Assembly: GCF_013177695.1 (NCBI RefSeq)
Contig: NZ_WOEY01000114.1
Coordinates: 1 to 64,000, forward strand
Reading direction: 5' to 3'
DNA: 64,000 nt
Source: Paraburkholderia solitsugae
Lineage (GTDB): Bacteria; Pseudomonadota; Gammaproteobacteria; Burkholderiales; Burkholderiaceae
Every line of letters starts with the position of its first letter. Positions within the stretch are counted from its first letter, which is position 1. Positions 52,962-61,370 of the stretch are shown in pieces. The translations under genes and the position numbers were made by a program. Under the pieces are notes generated by a model. That model was not told where the DNA came from. It searched no databases and saw only the letters and a program-made list of their open reading frames with translations.

Positions 52962-54685
52962 GCCTCATCCTCACCGATCGACGCCTCATACGGCCACTCC
53001 ACGGCGCCCGAGTGCGTCACCGCGCCGAGATTCGCCGGCCGCACCAGCGCTTCATATTTCTCCAGTACGCCGCCTAAGCGCCCCCGTGTGAACGGCACGG
53101 CTTCCTTGCTGCGCCTCGCGAGTTCCTCGTCGCTCAGTTCGACGTCGAGCGTGCCTTTGTGCGCGTCGATATGAATCCGGTCACCGTCTCTCAGCAAACG
53201 AATCGGGCCGCCTGCCGCCGCTTCCGGTCCGACGTAGCCGATACACATGCCGCGCGTCGCGCCTGAGAAGCGTCCGTCGGTCAGCAGCGCGACTTTTTCG
53301 CCCATGCCTTGACCGTAGATCGCCGCCGTCACGCTCAGCATCTCGCGCATACCAGGGCCGCCCTTCGGCCCTTCGTTGCGGATCACGAGCACGTCCCCTT
53401 CCTGATAGGTGCGCTTCGACACGACCGACATGCACGCCTCTTCGGTTTCGAACACCCGCGCGGTGCCGCTGAAGACCAGCGATTTCAGGCCTGCGGTTTT
53501 CAGACACGCGCCATCCGGTGCGAGATTGCCGCGCAACACCACCAGCCCGGCGTTCTCGCTTAGCGGCTCGTTATGCGGACGGACGACGCGGCCATCCGGG
53601 CCCGCGAACGCCTTCAACGCGGTTTCGAGCGTTTCGCCGGTTTGCGTCAACGTATCGCCATGCAGAAATCCGCCCGCGAGCAACGCATTCAGCACCGCCG
53701 GCACGCCGCCAACGTGATACAGATCTAGCGCGAGATACTTGCCGCCCGGCTGCAGATCGCCGATCAACGGCGTGCGGGCCAGCACCTCGGACACATCGTC
53801 CAACGTAAAGCGGATGCCCGCCTCGTGCGCGATCGCCGGAATGTGCAGCGCTGCGTTGGTCGAACCCCCGGTCGCCGCGACTGCTGCGCACGCATTTTCG
53901 AGGCTCTTGCGCGTGACCAGATCGCGCGGCAGCGGACCGCCGTTTCTCAGCGTGTTCATGACCGTTTCGCCAGCACGGCGTGCAATTGCTATGCGCTCGC
54001 TATAGACGGCAGGCACCATCGCCGAGCCGAGCGGCGCGAGACCGAGCGTTTCGGCGACCATCGCCATCGTGTTCGCGGTGAATTGTCCGGGGCAAGATCC
54101 CGCACCCGGCGTACAACGCTTCTCGATGCCGCGCAAGGTTTCGAGCGACATGTCGCCGCGCTGCGCCGCGCCGACCGCTTCGATCGCGGTCAGAATCGTC
54201 GCTTGCGTGCCATCCGGTGCAATGCCTGGCAACATTGCGCCGCCGAACAGGAACACACCCGGCACGTTCACGCGCACCATGCCCATCAGAATGCCGGGCA
54301 GCGTCTTGTCGCAACCGGCCACGCCGACGAACGCGTCATAGCAATGCGCGCGCACGAAAACCTCGACGCTGTCCGCGATGATCTCGCGCGACACGAGACT
54401 AAAACGCATGCCCGAATGATTCATCGAGGTGCCGTCCGACACCGAAATCGCCGAGCCGCGAATCGGCATGCCGCCGCCCGCCGCGACGCCGAGGCGCACG
54501 TTGTCGGAAACGGCCGCGAGCGACATCGAGCACGGCGTGTTTTCGCCGAATGTATCGACGATCGCGACGAAGGGCTTGTCGATCGCGGCGTCGTCCATGC
54601 CGGTCGCTCGCAGGAAGGCGCGATGCGGCGTGCGTGTGATGCCTTCGGTGACGGTGCGCGAGCGGTGCTTGTGGAGATTGCTCAT
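52958..54685 (-). CDS. IlvD/Edd-family aldonate (or dihydroxy-acid) dehydratase
   Basis: A 575-residue iron-sulfur dehydratase. The three cluster ligands are present in order: [20 protein letters not shown] and [14 protein letters not shown]. Length and context fit the pentonate/hexonate dehydratases (L-arabonate, xylonate) better than the housekeeping IlvD of valine synthesis. It removes water from a sugar acid to give a 2-keto-3-deoxy acid. Operon order MFS, SDR, dehydratase, beta-hydroxyacid dehydrogenase, divergent from a GbpR-like LysR. aggacaaact precedes the ATG. Confidence 0.9.
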   Translation of the reverse strand: MSNLHKHRSRTVTEGITRTPHRAFLRATGMDDAAIDKPFVAIVDTFGENTPCSMSLAAVSDNVRLGVAAGGGMPIRGSAISVSDGTSMNHSGMRFSLVSREIIADSVEVFVRAHCYDAFVGVAGCDKTLPGILMGMVRVNVPGVFLFGGAMLPGIAPDGTQATILTAIEAVGAAQRGDMSLETLRGIEKRCTPGAGSCPGQFTANTMAMVAETLGLAPLGSAMVPAVYSERIAIARRAGETVMNTLRNGGPLPRDLVTRKSLENACAAVAATGGSTNAALHIPAIAHEAGIRFTLDDVSEVLARTPLIGDLQPGGKYLALDLYHVGGVPAVLNALLAGGFLHGDTLTQTGETLETALKAFAGPDGRVVRPHNEPLSENAGLVVLRGNLAPDGACLKTAGLKSLVFSGTARVFETEEACMSVVSKRTYQEGDVLVIRNEGPKGGPGMREMLSVTAAIYGQGMGEKVALLTDGRFSGATRGMCIGYVGPEAAAGGPIRLLRDGDRIHIDAHKGTLDVELSDEELARRSKEAVPFTRGRLGGVLEKYEALVRPANLGAVTHSGAVEWPYEASIGEDEA

Positions 54686-54716
54686 AGTTTGTCCTGTACG
54701 TATCCGTGTGCTGTGC

Positions 54717-54744
54717 GTTCAGCCGTTCAGCCGTTCAGCCGTTC
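54717..54744. repeat. 8-bp tandem repeat at the SDR stop codon
   Basis: AGCCGTTC is repeated three times with partial flanks; the TGA stop of the SDR gene lies in the innermost copy, so slippage would not change the protein. Confidence 0.65.
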
Positions 54745-55514
54745 AGCAGCATGCCGTTCTCGGCGGCGATCACCTGGCCGGTCATCGAAGGCGCATGCGC
54801 GACGATGAACCAGGCAAGATCGGCGATCTCGCCGGGCTGCGACACGCGCTTGAGCGGCGCGACATTCGTCATGCTGTCGACGATCTTCGCGTACGCCTCT
54901 TCTCCGAGCACACGACGCGGCAAGCCGTCGTCCACCATGCCGGGCGCCAACGCATTCACGCGGATATGCGGCGCGAGATTTCGGGCAAGCGAGAGCGTCA
55001 GCGTATTGACCGCGCCCTTCGACGCCGCATAGGCAATGGAAGAACCCGTGCCGTTCAGTGAGGCCAGCGACGAGATATTGATCACCGCCGTGCTATGCGA
55101 AGCGGTCGACGAATCGCGCAGCACGGGCACCGCGGCGCGCGTCATCTGAAACATGCCGATCAGGTTCACGCGATACACGCGCTCGAACTCCATGTCGTCG
55201 ATGGCGGCCAGATCGCCGTGCGGGATGAAGCGCGTGGTGCCGGCGCAGTTGATCAGCGCGTCGATGCGCTGCCACTTCGAGGCTACCGCATCGACCGCTT
55301 TCACACAGGCCGCGTCGGAGCCGACGTCGACGTCGAACACCAGCGTCTCGGCGCCGAGTCGTTTGCATTGCGCTTCGACGGCCAACGCCGCTTCGCGCGT
55401 GCTGTCGTCGAAGTTACCGATCGCCACCGCCCAACCGGCGCCCGCAAAGCGCAACGCGGTGGCCGCGCCGATGCCGGTGGCCGCGCCGGTGACCATACAA
55501 ACCTGCTGCGTCAT
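54735..55514 (-). CDS. SDR family oxidoreductase (sugar/acid dehydrogenase)
   Basis: A 259-residue Rossmann enzyme: VTGAATGIGAATAL, LINCAGTTRF, catalytic Ser in INISSLASLNGTG and YAASKGAVN. The loss of the acidic residue after beta-2 (GNFDDSTRE) leaves cofactor preference unclear. In this operon it most likely oxidises a sugar or a keto-deoxy acid next to the dehydratase. aggagagagaagg precedes the ATG; the MFS gene ends 12 bases upstream. The stop lies in an 8-bp tandem repeat. Confidence 0.88.
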   Translation of the reverse strand: MTQQVCMVTGAATGIGAATALRFAGAGWAVAIGNFDDSTREAALAVEAQCKRLGAETLVFDVDVGSDAACVKAVDAVASKWQRIDALINCAGTTRFIPHGDLAAIDDMEFERVYRVNLIGMFQMTRAAVPVLRDSSTASHSTAVINISSLASLNGTGSSIAYAASKGAVNTLTLSLARNLAPHIRVNALAPGMVDDGLPRRVLGEEAYAKIVDSMTNVAPLKRVSQPGEIADLAWFIVAHAPSMTGQVIAAENGMLLNG

Positions 55515-55526
55515 CCTTCTCTCTCC

Positions 55527-56864
55527 TCATGCTGTTTTACGCGTGACCGGCATCGCCAGCACGATCACGGCGGCCAGCACCAGCGCGCAGGCGAGCACGA
55601 TCATGCCGGGCAGCAAGGTGCCGGTCGTGTCCTTCAGAAAGCCGATCACATACGGGCTCACGAAGCCCGCCAGATTGCCGGTGCAATTGATCACCGCAAT
55701 GGCCGCCGCCGCGCCCACGCCACCCATCAGCGCGGTCGGAATGCCCCAGAACACCGGCGCAATCGAATTGATGCCGATCGCCGCAACCACCAGCGCCACC
55801 ATCGAGAGCCATACGTGTTGACCGAGCAGCACCGACGCGAGCATGCCGGCGGCACCCAGCACCGCGCACACGGCCACGTGCTTGCGTCGTTCGTCGTGTT
55901 TGTCGGCGTGACGCGCGATCAGGATCATCGCGACCGCGCTGATCAGCGACGGCACGGCCGACAGCAAACCGATGTTCGCCACGCTCACCACGCCGCTCGC
56001 GCGGATCATTGTCGGCAGCCAGAAGACAAGGCCGTAGTTGCCCATCGCGATACAGAAATACAGCAGGCCGAGGAGCCACACCTTCGGATTGGTGAACGCG
56101 CCGCGTACCGTTTGATGCGCACGGGTCCGCGCATCGGCTTCGAGGTCGTGCGCGAGCAATGCTTTTTCCTCTTTGCTCAGCCAGCTCACCGACTCGATAC
56201 GGTCACGCAAAACAAAAAACGCCGCGATGCCCACCAGCAACGAGGCGATCCCTTCGATCAGGAACAGCCACTTCCAACCGGCGAGCCCGTGCACGCCGGC
56301 CAGTTGCTGCATGATCCAGCCCGACACCGGACCGCCGATCGCACCCGACACCGGAATCGCCGCCATGAACAGCGCGATGATCTGCGAACGCCGGTTCGAC
56401 GGAAACCACGTCGACAGATACAGCACGATGCCGGGAAAGAAGCCCGCCTCGGCGACGCCGAGCAGAAAGCGCAGCACGTAGAACGAGGTCGCGCCGCTCG
56501 CGAACATCGTCAGACACGAGACGATCGACCACGTGACCATGATCCGCGCGATCCAGATGCGTGCGCCGACGCGATGCAAGATGAGGTTGCTCGGCACCTC
56601 GAAGATGAAATAGCCGAGAAAGAAGATGCCGGCACCCGCACCGTACACGGTCTCGCTCAACGAGAGATCGGTGAGCATCTGCAACTTGGCGAAGCTCACG
56701 TTCACGCGATCGATATACGCGACGATGAACGCGAGAAACAGAAACGGCACGATGCGCCACGCGAGCTTGCGATACAGCGCCGTGTGTTCCGCGGATTCCG
56801 TGGGTGCCGGGGGTTCATTAGACACAGCGGGCCGCTCGGCGCCGCCGTAGAGAGGGGTGCTCAT
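55527..56864 (-). CDS. MFS transporter, ACS type, first gene of the aldonate-type operon
   Basis: A 445-residue, 12-helix protein with an N-terminal Pro-rich extension of about 30 residues. VAYIDRVNVSFAKLQM, LGYFIFEVPSNLIL and LGVAEAGFFPGIVLYL are ACS-family signatures (galactonate, tartrate and related importers). It imports a sugar acid or organic anion for the dehydratase pathway. aaggagacaagc precedes the ATG. Divergent from a LysR gene 237 bases away. Confidence 0.88.
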   Translation of the reverse strand: MSTPLYGGAERPAVSNEPPAPTESAEHTALYRKLAWRIVPFLFLAFIVAYIDRVNVSFAKLQMLTDLSLSETVYGAGAGIFFLGYFIFEVPSNLILHRVGARIWIARIMVTWSIVSCLTMFASGATSFYVLRFLLGVAEAGFFPGIVLYLSTWFPSNRRSQIIALFMAAIPVSGAIGGPVSGWIMQQLAGVHGLAGWKWLFLIEGIASLLVGIAAFFVLRDRIESVSWLSKEEKALLAHDLEADARTRAHQTVRGAFTNPKVWLLGLLYFCIAMGNYGLVFWLPTMIRASGVVSVANIGLLSAVPSLISAVAMILIARHADKHDERRKHVAVCAVLGAAGMLASVLLGQHVWLSMVALVVAAIGINSIAPVFWGIPTALMGGVGAAAAIAVINCTGNLAGFVSPYVIGFLKDTTGTLLPGMIVLACALVLAAVIVLAMPVTRKTA

Positions 56865-57101
56865 GCTTGTCTCCTTCCGCGCGCTTGAATGCGCGCTGTG
56901 GTCGCGGCGATGCGGTGCATGGCGCGGCTCCGGTTATACCCTGAGTCATGCGATCGACGCGTAGCTGCTATGCTCGACCCACCCGCTTCACGCTCTACCG
57001 TCCTGCCGATAGCGAAGATTAGCCGGGTTGAGCGCCGCACCGCAAATCACCGTTTCGGCGCAGGTCATTACCGTTCAGTTATGTGCACCAAGTAAACACG
57101 A
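56865..57101. other. Divergent control region, aldonate operon / LysR
   Basis: About 237 bases that must contain both promoters and the LysR binding sites. A GCGCGC/GCGCGC hairpin (56879-56896) lies just upstream of the MFS start. No single dominant operator stands out. Confidence 0.4.
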
Positions 57102-58067
57102 ATGGCAACCACCGAAAACGACGCAATCGACCGCTTCTTCCGCAGCGGCCTGAAGCTGCCGCATCTGCGCATCCTGGTGAGCCTTGCGGAGCTTGGGCAG
57201 GTGACACGCGTGGCGGCCGCCTTCCACGTCACGCAGCCGGCCATTTCAAAACAGATCGGCGAAATCGAGGAAGCGCTCGGCGTCCCGGTCGCGCGACGGG
57301 TCGGCAACGCGGTTGAGTTGACCAGCATCGGCAAGGTGATGGCCGCACGGGGACGCGAAATCCTGCGGCATATCGAACTGGCGCGCCGCGACGTCAGTGC
57401 GTTGACCACTGGCACGGCGGGTCACGTCCGCTTCGGTGCGGTTGTGACGATTCCGCAGCCGCTGATCGCGCATGCGGTCGAACTGTTCATGCGGCGTGCG
57501 CCATCGGCAACGCTCTCATTCGTGGAAGCGACGCTCGACAAGCTGATCAAGATGCTCGACGAAGGCGAGCTCGATCTCGCATTAGGCCGCAACCGGATCG
57601 CCGGCAACCAGGGCTTGTTGCGCCAGCAGACGTTGCACCGCGAGCCGTTCGTGTTTGTCGTGGGCGCGAGCCATCCACTCGGCAAGGTCGATATGCCAGT
57701 GAGCTGGAACGATCTGCGCTCGGTGCGCTGGATTACGCCACTGCGCGGTTCACCCGCTTTTGCGACGCTGGCCGAGACGTTAGCGGAGCAAGGCATTCCG
57801 CTCGATCGCGGCGCGGTCGAATCGAGTTCGTTGACGTTGAATCTGTCGCTGCTGATCGGTGGGGACTTCGTGTCGATCCTGCCGCTGTCGGTCGCGCGGC
57901 ATCACGTGAGCCGTGGACGCATGCGTGTGCTGCCGCTCGCGCCGCTCGAACCGTTAGGTGAAGTGGTACTGGTGTGGCGCGCGGATACCGCCGCGCCGGC
58001 GGCGGATCTGTTCAGCGAATGCTTGCGGGAATCGTCGTCGGAATTGCTGGATGGTGAGGCGGAATGA
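57102..58067 (+). CDS. LysR-type regulator, GbpR-like
   Basis: A 321-residue LTTR. HTH: LPHLRILVSLAELGQVTRVA and HVTQPAISKQIGEIEEALG. The opening (FFRSGLKLPHLRILVSL) resembles GbpR-type regulators that control sugar-binding and sugar-acid genes. The effector domain spans about 95-300. It is divergent from the MFS/SDR/dehydratase/dehydrogenase operon and almost certainly regulates it. The ribosome site is poor, so expression may be low. Confidence 0.88.
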   Translation: MATTENDAIDRFFRSGLKLPHLRILVSLAELGQVTRVAAAFHVTQPAISKQIGEIEEALGVPVARRVGNAVELTSIGKVMAARGREILRHIELARRDVSALTTGTAGHVRFGAVVTIPQPLIAHAVELFMRRAPSATLSFVEATLDKLIKMLDEGELDLALGRNRIAGNQGLLRQQTLHREPFVFVVGASHPLGKVDMPVSWNDLRSVRWITPLRGSPAFATLAETLAEQGIPLDRGAVESSSLTLNLSLLIGGDFVSILPLSVARHHVSRGRMRVLPLAPLEPLGEVVLVWRADTAAPAADLFSECLRESSSELLDGEAE

Positions 58068-58103
58068 TGCGTGTGGGCTCACGTATCGCTGATTGCCCGT
58101 CGG

Positions 58104-58126
58104 CTCCCGAATGTTCTCACCTTTGA
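58104..58126 (+). repeat. Dispersed 23-bp motif, copy 9
   Basis: CTCCCGAATG-TT-CTCACCTTTGA, 36 bases past the LysR stop. The A-run is interrupted, making it the most diverged left half. Confidence 0.65.
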
Positions 58127-58147
58127 GCTTTTTGGAGGCATTAGGAA

Positions 58148-58174
58148 AGCCGGCCGCCATCAAGGCAGCCGGCT
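58148..58174 (+). terminator. Hairpin between convergent LysR and amidotransferase genes
   Basis: AGCCGGC (58148-58154) with GCCGGCT (58168-58174), extended after one mismatch by GCC/GGC around ATCAA. It is stable and well placed for the LysR gene, but without a U-tract. Confidence 0.5.
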
Positions 58175-58326
58175 CGCTCTGTCCACCCACACGCACGATC
58201 TGAATCGACTTCGCGCTCGCAAGCAACGATACGAGAGGAATTTGCGTCGGCAAACTAACTAATTCTTCGATGGATATGAAAGTGCTGGTAGCGTGGCCGC
58301 TTCTAAGGCCACGCGTTGGTGCGATG

Positions 58327-59187
58327 TCACGCCGGGACGGCGGACAATTCGGAGGGTGCGTATTTCGAGGTCGCGAGGACTTCGGCGGGGACGGGAACAT
58401 GCGCGCGCCGCAGCAGCGCACCGCTGCAGAACATCAGCAGATCGCCCGGCTGGCAGGCGGTCCATACTTCATCGGTGAGCGGCGTGGTGGCGATCACCGC
58501 CGTGCGATCAGCCTGCGTGCCACGCTCGGCGAAATCGACTGAGAGGTCACCGTCGACGAGACGCGCGCTCGAAAACGGCCAGTGACGTATCACGTACGAC
58601 AGACGCGTCGAGCAATACGCGAATTGCGCTTTGCCATTCGAGAGCACGAAGTTGAAAATGCCATACGGGTTCAGTGTGCGCGTCGCCTGCTCGAGGACGT
58701 CGAACGTGGCGTCGATGTCGTCCACGTCCACCTTCGTTTCCGCGTGAGCGGCGAAATGCGCGTGGAGGCGATTCATGATGAAGCAGAACGCCGCTTCGCT
58801 ATCGGTCGTGCCGACCGGTGCATACGGACCTCGCTCCGGTTCACCGAGCGGTTGCAGGTCGCCGTTATGCGCGAACACCCATTGCTGGCCGCGCAACTCG
58901 CGCATGAACGGGTGGCAGTTCTCCACGCGCGCGCCACCTTGAGTCGCCTTGCGAATATGCGCGACGACATTGCGCGACTTGATCGGATGGCTCTTCAGAA
59001 ACTCCGCCACCGGCGACTGACACGCGGGTTTATCATCGACGAACACACGGCACGCGCGGTCTTCATAGAACGCCACGCCCCAGCCGTCGACGTGATGATC
59101 CGTGAGGCCACCGCGTGCAGCAAAGCCCGTCAACGAGAAACTGACGTCGGTGGGTTCGGCGCAGTTGAGGGCGAGCAATTGGCACAT
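58327..59187 (-). CDS. Class II glutamine amidotransferase (YafJ-like)
   Basis: A 286-residue Ntn-hydrolase. The nucleophile is Cys 2 (MCQLLALNCAEPTDVSFSL), followed by GWGVAFYEDRACRVF, the glutamine-binding FAHNGDLQPL and TTDSEAAFCFIM. It hydrolyses glutamine or a gamma-glutamyl compound; the partner synthase is not present, and the family is often stand-alone. I chose the ATG at 59187 because the Cys must be residue 2 after Met removal; longer frames would bury it. The amidotransferase domain is followed by about 60 residues of unknown fold. Confidence 0.88.
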   Translation of the reverse strand: MCQLLALNCAEPTDVSFSLTGFAARGGLTDHHVDGWGVAFYEDRACRVFVDDKPACQSPVAEFLKSHPIKSRNVVAHIRKATQGGARVENCHPFMRELRGQQWVFAHNGDLQPLGEPERGPYAPVGTTDSEAAFCFIMNRLHAHFAAHAETKVDVDDIDATFDVLEQATRTLNPYGIFNFVLSNGKAQFAYCSTRLSYVIRHWPFSSARLVDGDLSVDFAERGTQADRTAVIATTPLTDEVWTACQPGDLLMFCSGALLRRAHVPVPAEVLATSKYAPSELSAVPA

Positions 59188-59382
59188 GTCCGGCGCCGCC
59201 CTATGCCCGTTGAGCCGGGACGTGCGTGAACGTGACGACATCCGCGGTTGCAGCGCCAGCGCTTTTTGAAGTTTTCGCGGCCATCACGTGTCTTCCCAGT
59301 CGTTCACATTCACTGGGAGACTAGCGTGTTTCAACCGCCGCCGTTATAGCGAATCATGCTTTGCAAATCACCGGCGCACCGG

Positions 59383-59405
59383 CTCCCGAAAACCCTCACC
59401 TTTGG
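59383..59405 (+). repeat. Dispersed 23-bp motif, copy 10
   Basis: CTCCCGAAAA-CC-CTCACCTTTGG, a full consensus match, 24 bases past the CheY stop. Confidence 0.8.
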
Positions 59406-59428
59406 CCGGCCCGCCGCCTGCGCAGCGC

Positions 59429-59794
59429 TTAGCTTGCCAGCTTACGGAACGTTTCCAGCACCGCGTCACCCTTGAACGGCTTGACGATCCAGCCTTTCAC
59501 GCCGGCCGCCTTGCCGCGCTCTTTCATCGCCGGGCTGCTCTCGGTCGTCAGCATGATGACGTTGACGGTCGTGTTCGCAAGTTCGCCGCGAATCTTTTCG
59601 ACCATCGTCAGGCCGTCCATATTCGGCATGTTGACGTCGCTGATCACTAGCTTGATGCCCGGGCTGGCCTTCAATTTGGCGAGACCATCCTTGCCGTCCA
59701 CCGCCGTATCGACGTCCAGACCGTTCTTCTTCAGAAAGCCGGCCACTTCGTCGCGCACCGTGCTCGAGTCATCCACCACCAGAATTTTCGACAT
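59429..59794 (-). CDS. CheY-like single-domain response regulator
   Basis: A 121-residue receiver domain with no output domain. Acid pocket VVDDSS, phospho-Asp in ISDVNMPNMDG (near residue 54), Thr in MLTTESSP and Lys in IVKPF are all present. The start at 59794 follows aggaaaaaac. It is the last gene of the leftward chemosensory-type cluster and the likely phosphate acceptor from its CheA-like kinase. Its output target is not in the window. Confidence 0.92.
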   Translation of the reverse strand: MSKILVVDDSSTVRDEVAGFLKKNGLDVDTAVDGKDGLAKLKASPGIKLVISDVNMPNMDGLTMVEKIRGELANTTVNVIMLTTESSPAMKERGKAAGVKGWIVKPFKGDAVLETFRKLAS

Positions 59795-59814
59795 GTTTTT
59801 TCCTATGACAACAT

Positions 59815-60786
59815 TCAGAACAGATCCAGTTCGCCCGCTTCGACCATCGCGCCGACATCGTCCGTGACTTCCTTGAAGTCCTCCGGTGACCAACTCAGGC
59901 TGAACACAAAACGTTGATGCAGCTTGACCGAACGGCCCGATTGCGGGTCCGTCAGCGAGTACATGAAACACAGTTGCGGATTGCCGCTGCCGAACGAGAT
60001 GTACTTGTGCTTGTGATTTACCAGCAGCGGCACTTGCACCTGGCTGCGCAGCCAGGCGTCCGCATCGCCGACATAGCGGTTCTTGAATGAACCCCAGATC
60101 AGATTCGTCACTTCGCCAAGCACACCATTCAGATCGCGGAAGTTTGCTTCGCCGTCTTCGGCGTTGGCTGTCATCCGATAGCGATCGAGCAATTCAAGAA
60201 TCGGCGCCTCTTCCGCCTGCATCATCATGTAGCCGCGGCACCACGCGCTCTCCAGCGGAATCAAACTGAACACCTCGCCGAAGATGATCCGGTCGCGCAC
60301 GATATAAGGCGTGTCGCACGTGATGGTCAAGTCCTTGAACACGTCGCCGAGAATTGCCTGCGTCATATCGGCAATGCCGCGCACTAACGCGTTCGGGTAA
60401 TCCAGACTGAAGATGTATTCGTCGATTACCTGGCGCAAGGGCGCCATATCGTGCGCGACGTAGGCCGCGCAGACCACCCGGCGCAAGCTCTCCGGCAAAC
60501 CATCGACGCTCGGATCGGCCTCCCGCCGCATGATGATCGGCAACTCGGGGCGCACCGCGTTGATTCTGATCGCGATCTCGGCGCTCGCTTCGGCTGAGCC
60601 ACCGTAGCCTTCAGCGAACAGTACCGCGCCCAGATCGATGTTCGAGCGCAGCACCGACTGCAAGCGGTTCTTGCCGACTTTCACGCCGACCAGATTGTTC
60701 TCGTCGCAGAAGCGCTTCAGCGCCTCCTTATGCACCGGGCAGTCGTCCAGCACCAGCACCTTGCTGACCGGTTTGTTCATGTTCAT
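59815..60786 (-). CDS. Pseudo-receiver fused to a CheX-type domain
   Basis: A 323-residue protein. Residues 1-120 have a receiver fold with acid pocket VLVLDDCPVHKE, but where the phospho-Asp should be the strand reads GAVLFAEGYGG, so it is probably not phosphorylated. The rest (from about 130) resembles CheC/CheX phosphatase domains (RGIADMTQAILGDVF, LNGVLGEVTNLIWGSF). It ends GELDLF, like its neighbour. ggaacgcgaa precedes the ATG at 60786. It probably dephosphorylates the CheY of the cluster. Confidence 0.7.
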   Translation of the reverse strand: MNMNKPVSKVLVLDDCPVHKEALKRFCDENNLVGVKVGKNRLQSVLRSNIDLGAVLFAEGYGGSAEASAEIAIRINAVRPELPIIMRREADPSVDGLPESLRRVVCAAYVAHDMAPLRQVIDEYIFSLDYPNALVRGIADMTQAILGDVFKDLTITCDTPYIVRDRIIFGEVFSLIPLESAWCRGYMMMQAEEAPILELLDRYRMTANAEDGEANFRDLNGVLGEVTNLIWGSFKNRYVGDADAWLRSQVQVPLLVNHKHKYISFGSGNPQLCFMYSLTDPQSGRSVKLHQRFVFSLSWSPEDFKEVTDDVGAMVEAGELDLF

Positions 60787-60830
60787 TTCGCGTTCCTGCT
60801 CACTGCGGATATCGACGTCATGGTCAACAC

Positions 60831-61370
60831 TCAAAACAACTCCAGCTCACCGCTGGTTTCTTCAATTGCGCTCGTGTCCGCCACGAAGTCGATCGGCGCA
60901 TGCGCGCACACGCATACCGTCGCGGCAAGCTGCACGGAACCGTTAAGCGTGATCGAATACGACGACGAAAACGCCGGCTTCAATTCCGCTAGATGCCCCA
61001 AGCAACGCGCGCTCAATACATAAGGCGTCGACATGCCGAGGTCCGGGAAATAGTGCAGCAGTTCCTGATTCATCGCGCCGCAGCACAGATTGCAGATTTC
61101 CAGAAAGGCTTCCTGGAACGGCAGTTCGTCGCCCTCTTTCAGGTAGTAGTTGCGCGTGCTGTCGTTTTCGTCGAAGTGAAGGATCAGCAGCAGTCTGAAC
61201 ACGATCGACGAGATGGTCAGCACGACCACCTGGGTGTCCTTCGTTGCGCCCGTCCCGGCCTCGGCGAGCGGCACGATCTCGCACGTATCGCCGGCATCCC
61301 GCGGCAGGCGCGCCTGCGCCGCCTTGCGGAAAATGCGTTCGAAGCTGTCCTTCGCGTTGCCCGTGATCAC
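60831..61370 (-). CDS. CheX-like chemotaxis phosphatase domain protein
   Basis: A 179-residue protein. The conserved helix AFLEICNLCCGAMNQELL matches the CheX/CheC-type E-x2-N pattern. It ends GELELF, nearly identical with the GELDLF of the next gene product. The GTG start overlaps the stop of the MCP-like gene as GTGA, so translation is coupled. Likely a CheY~P phosphatase or an adaptor in the same complex. Confidence 0.65.
   Translation of the reverse strand: MITGNAKDSFERIFRKAAQARLPRDAGDTCEIVPLAEAGTGATKDTQVVVLTISSIVFRLLLILHFDENDSTRNYYLKEGDELPFQEAFLEICNLCCGAMNQELLHYFPDLGMSTPYVLSARCLGHLAELKPAFSSSYSITLNGSVQLAATVCVCAHAPIDFVADTSAIEETSGELELF

Noticed and set aside
52958-54685. Housekeeping IlvD of branched-chain amino-acid synthesis
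   Set aside because: Operon context (importer, SDR, beta-hydroxyacid dehydrogenase, LysR) indicates sugar-acid catabolism.
55095-56888. A 597-codon plus-strand frame opposite the SDR and MFS genes
   Set aside because: His/Arg/Gln-rich composition and antisense position to two genes with clear motifs.
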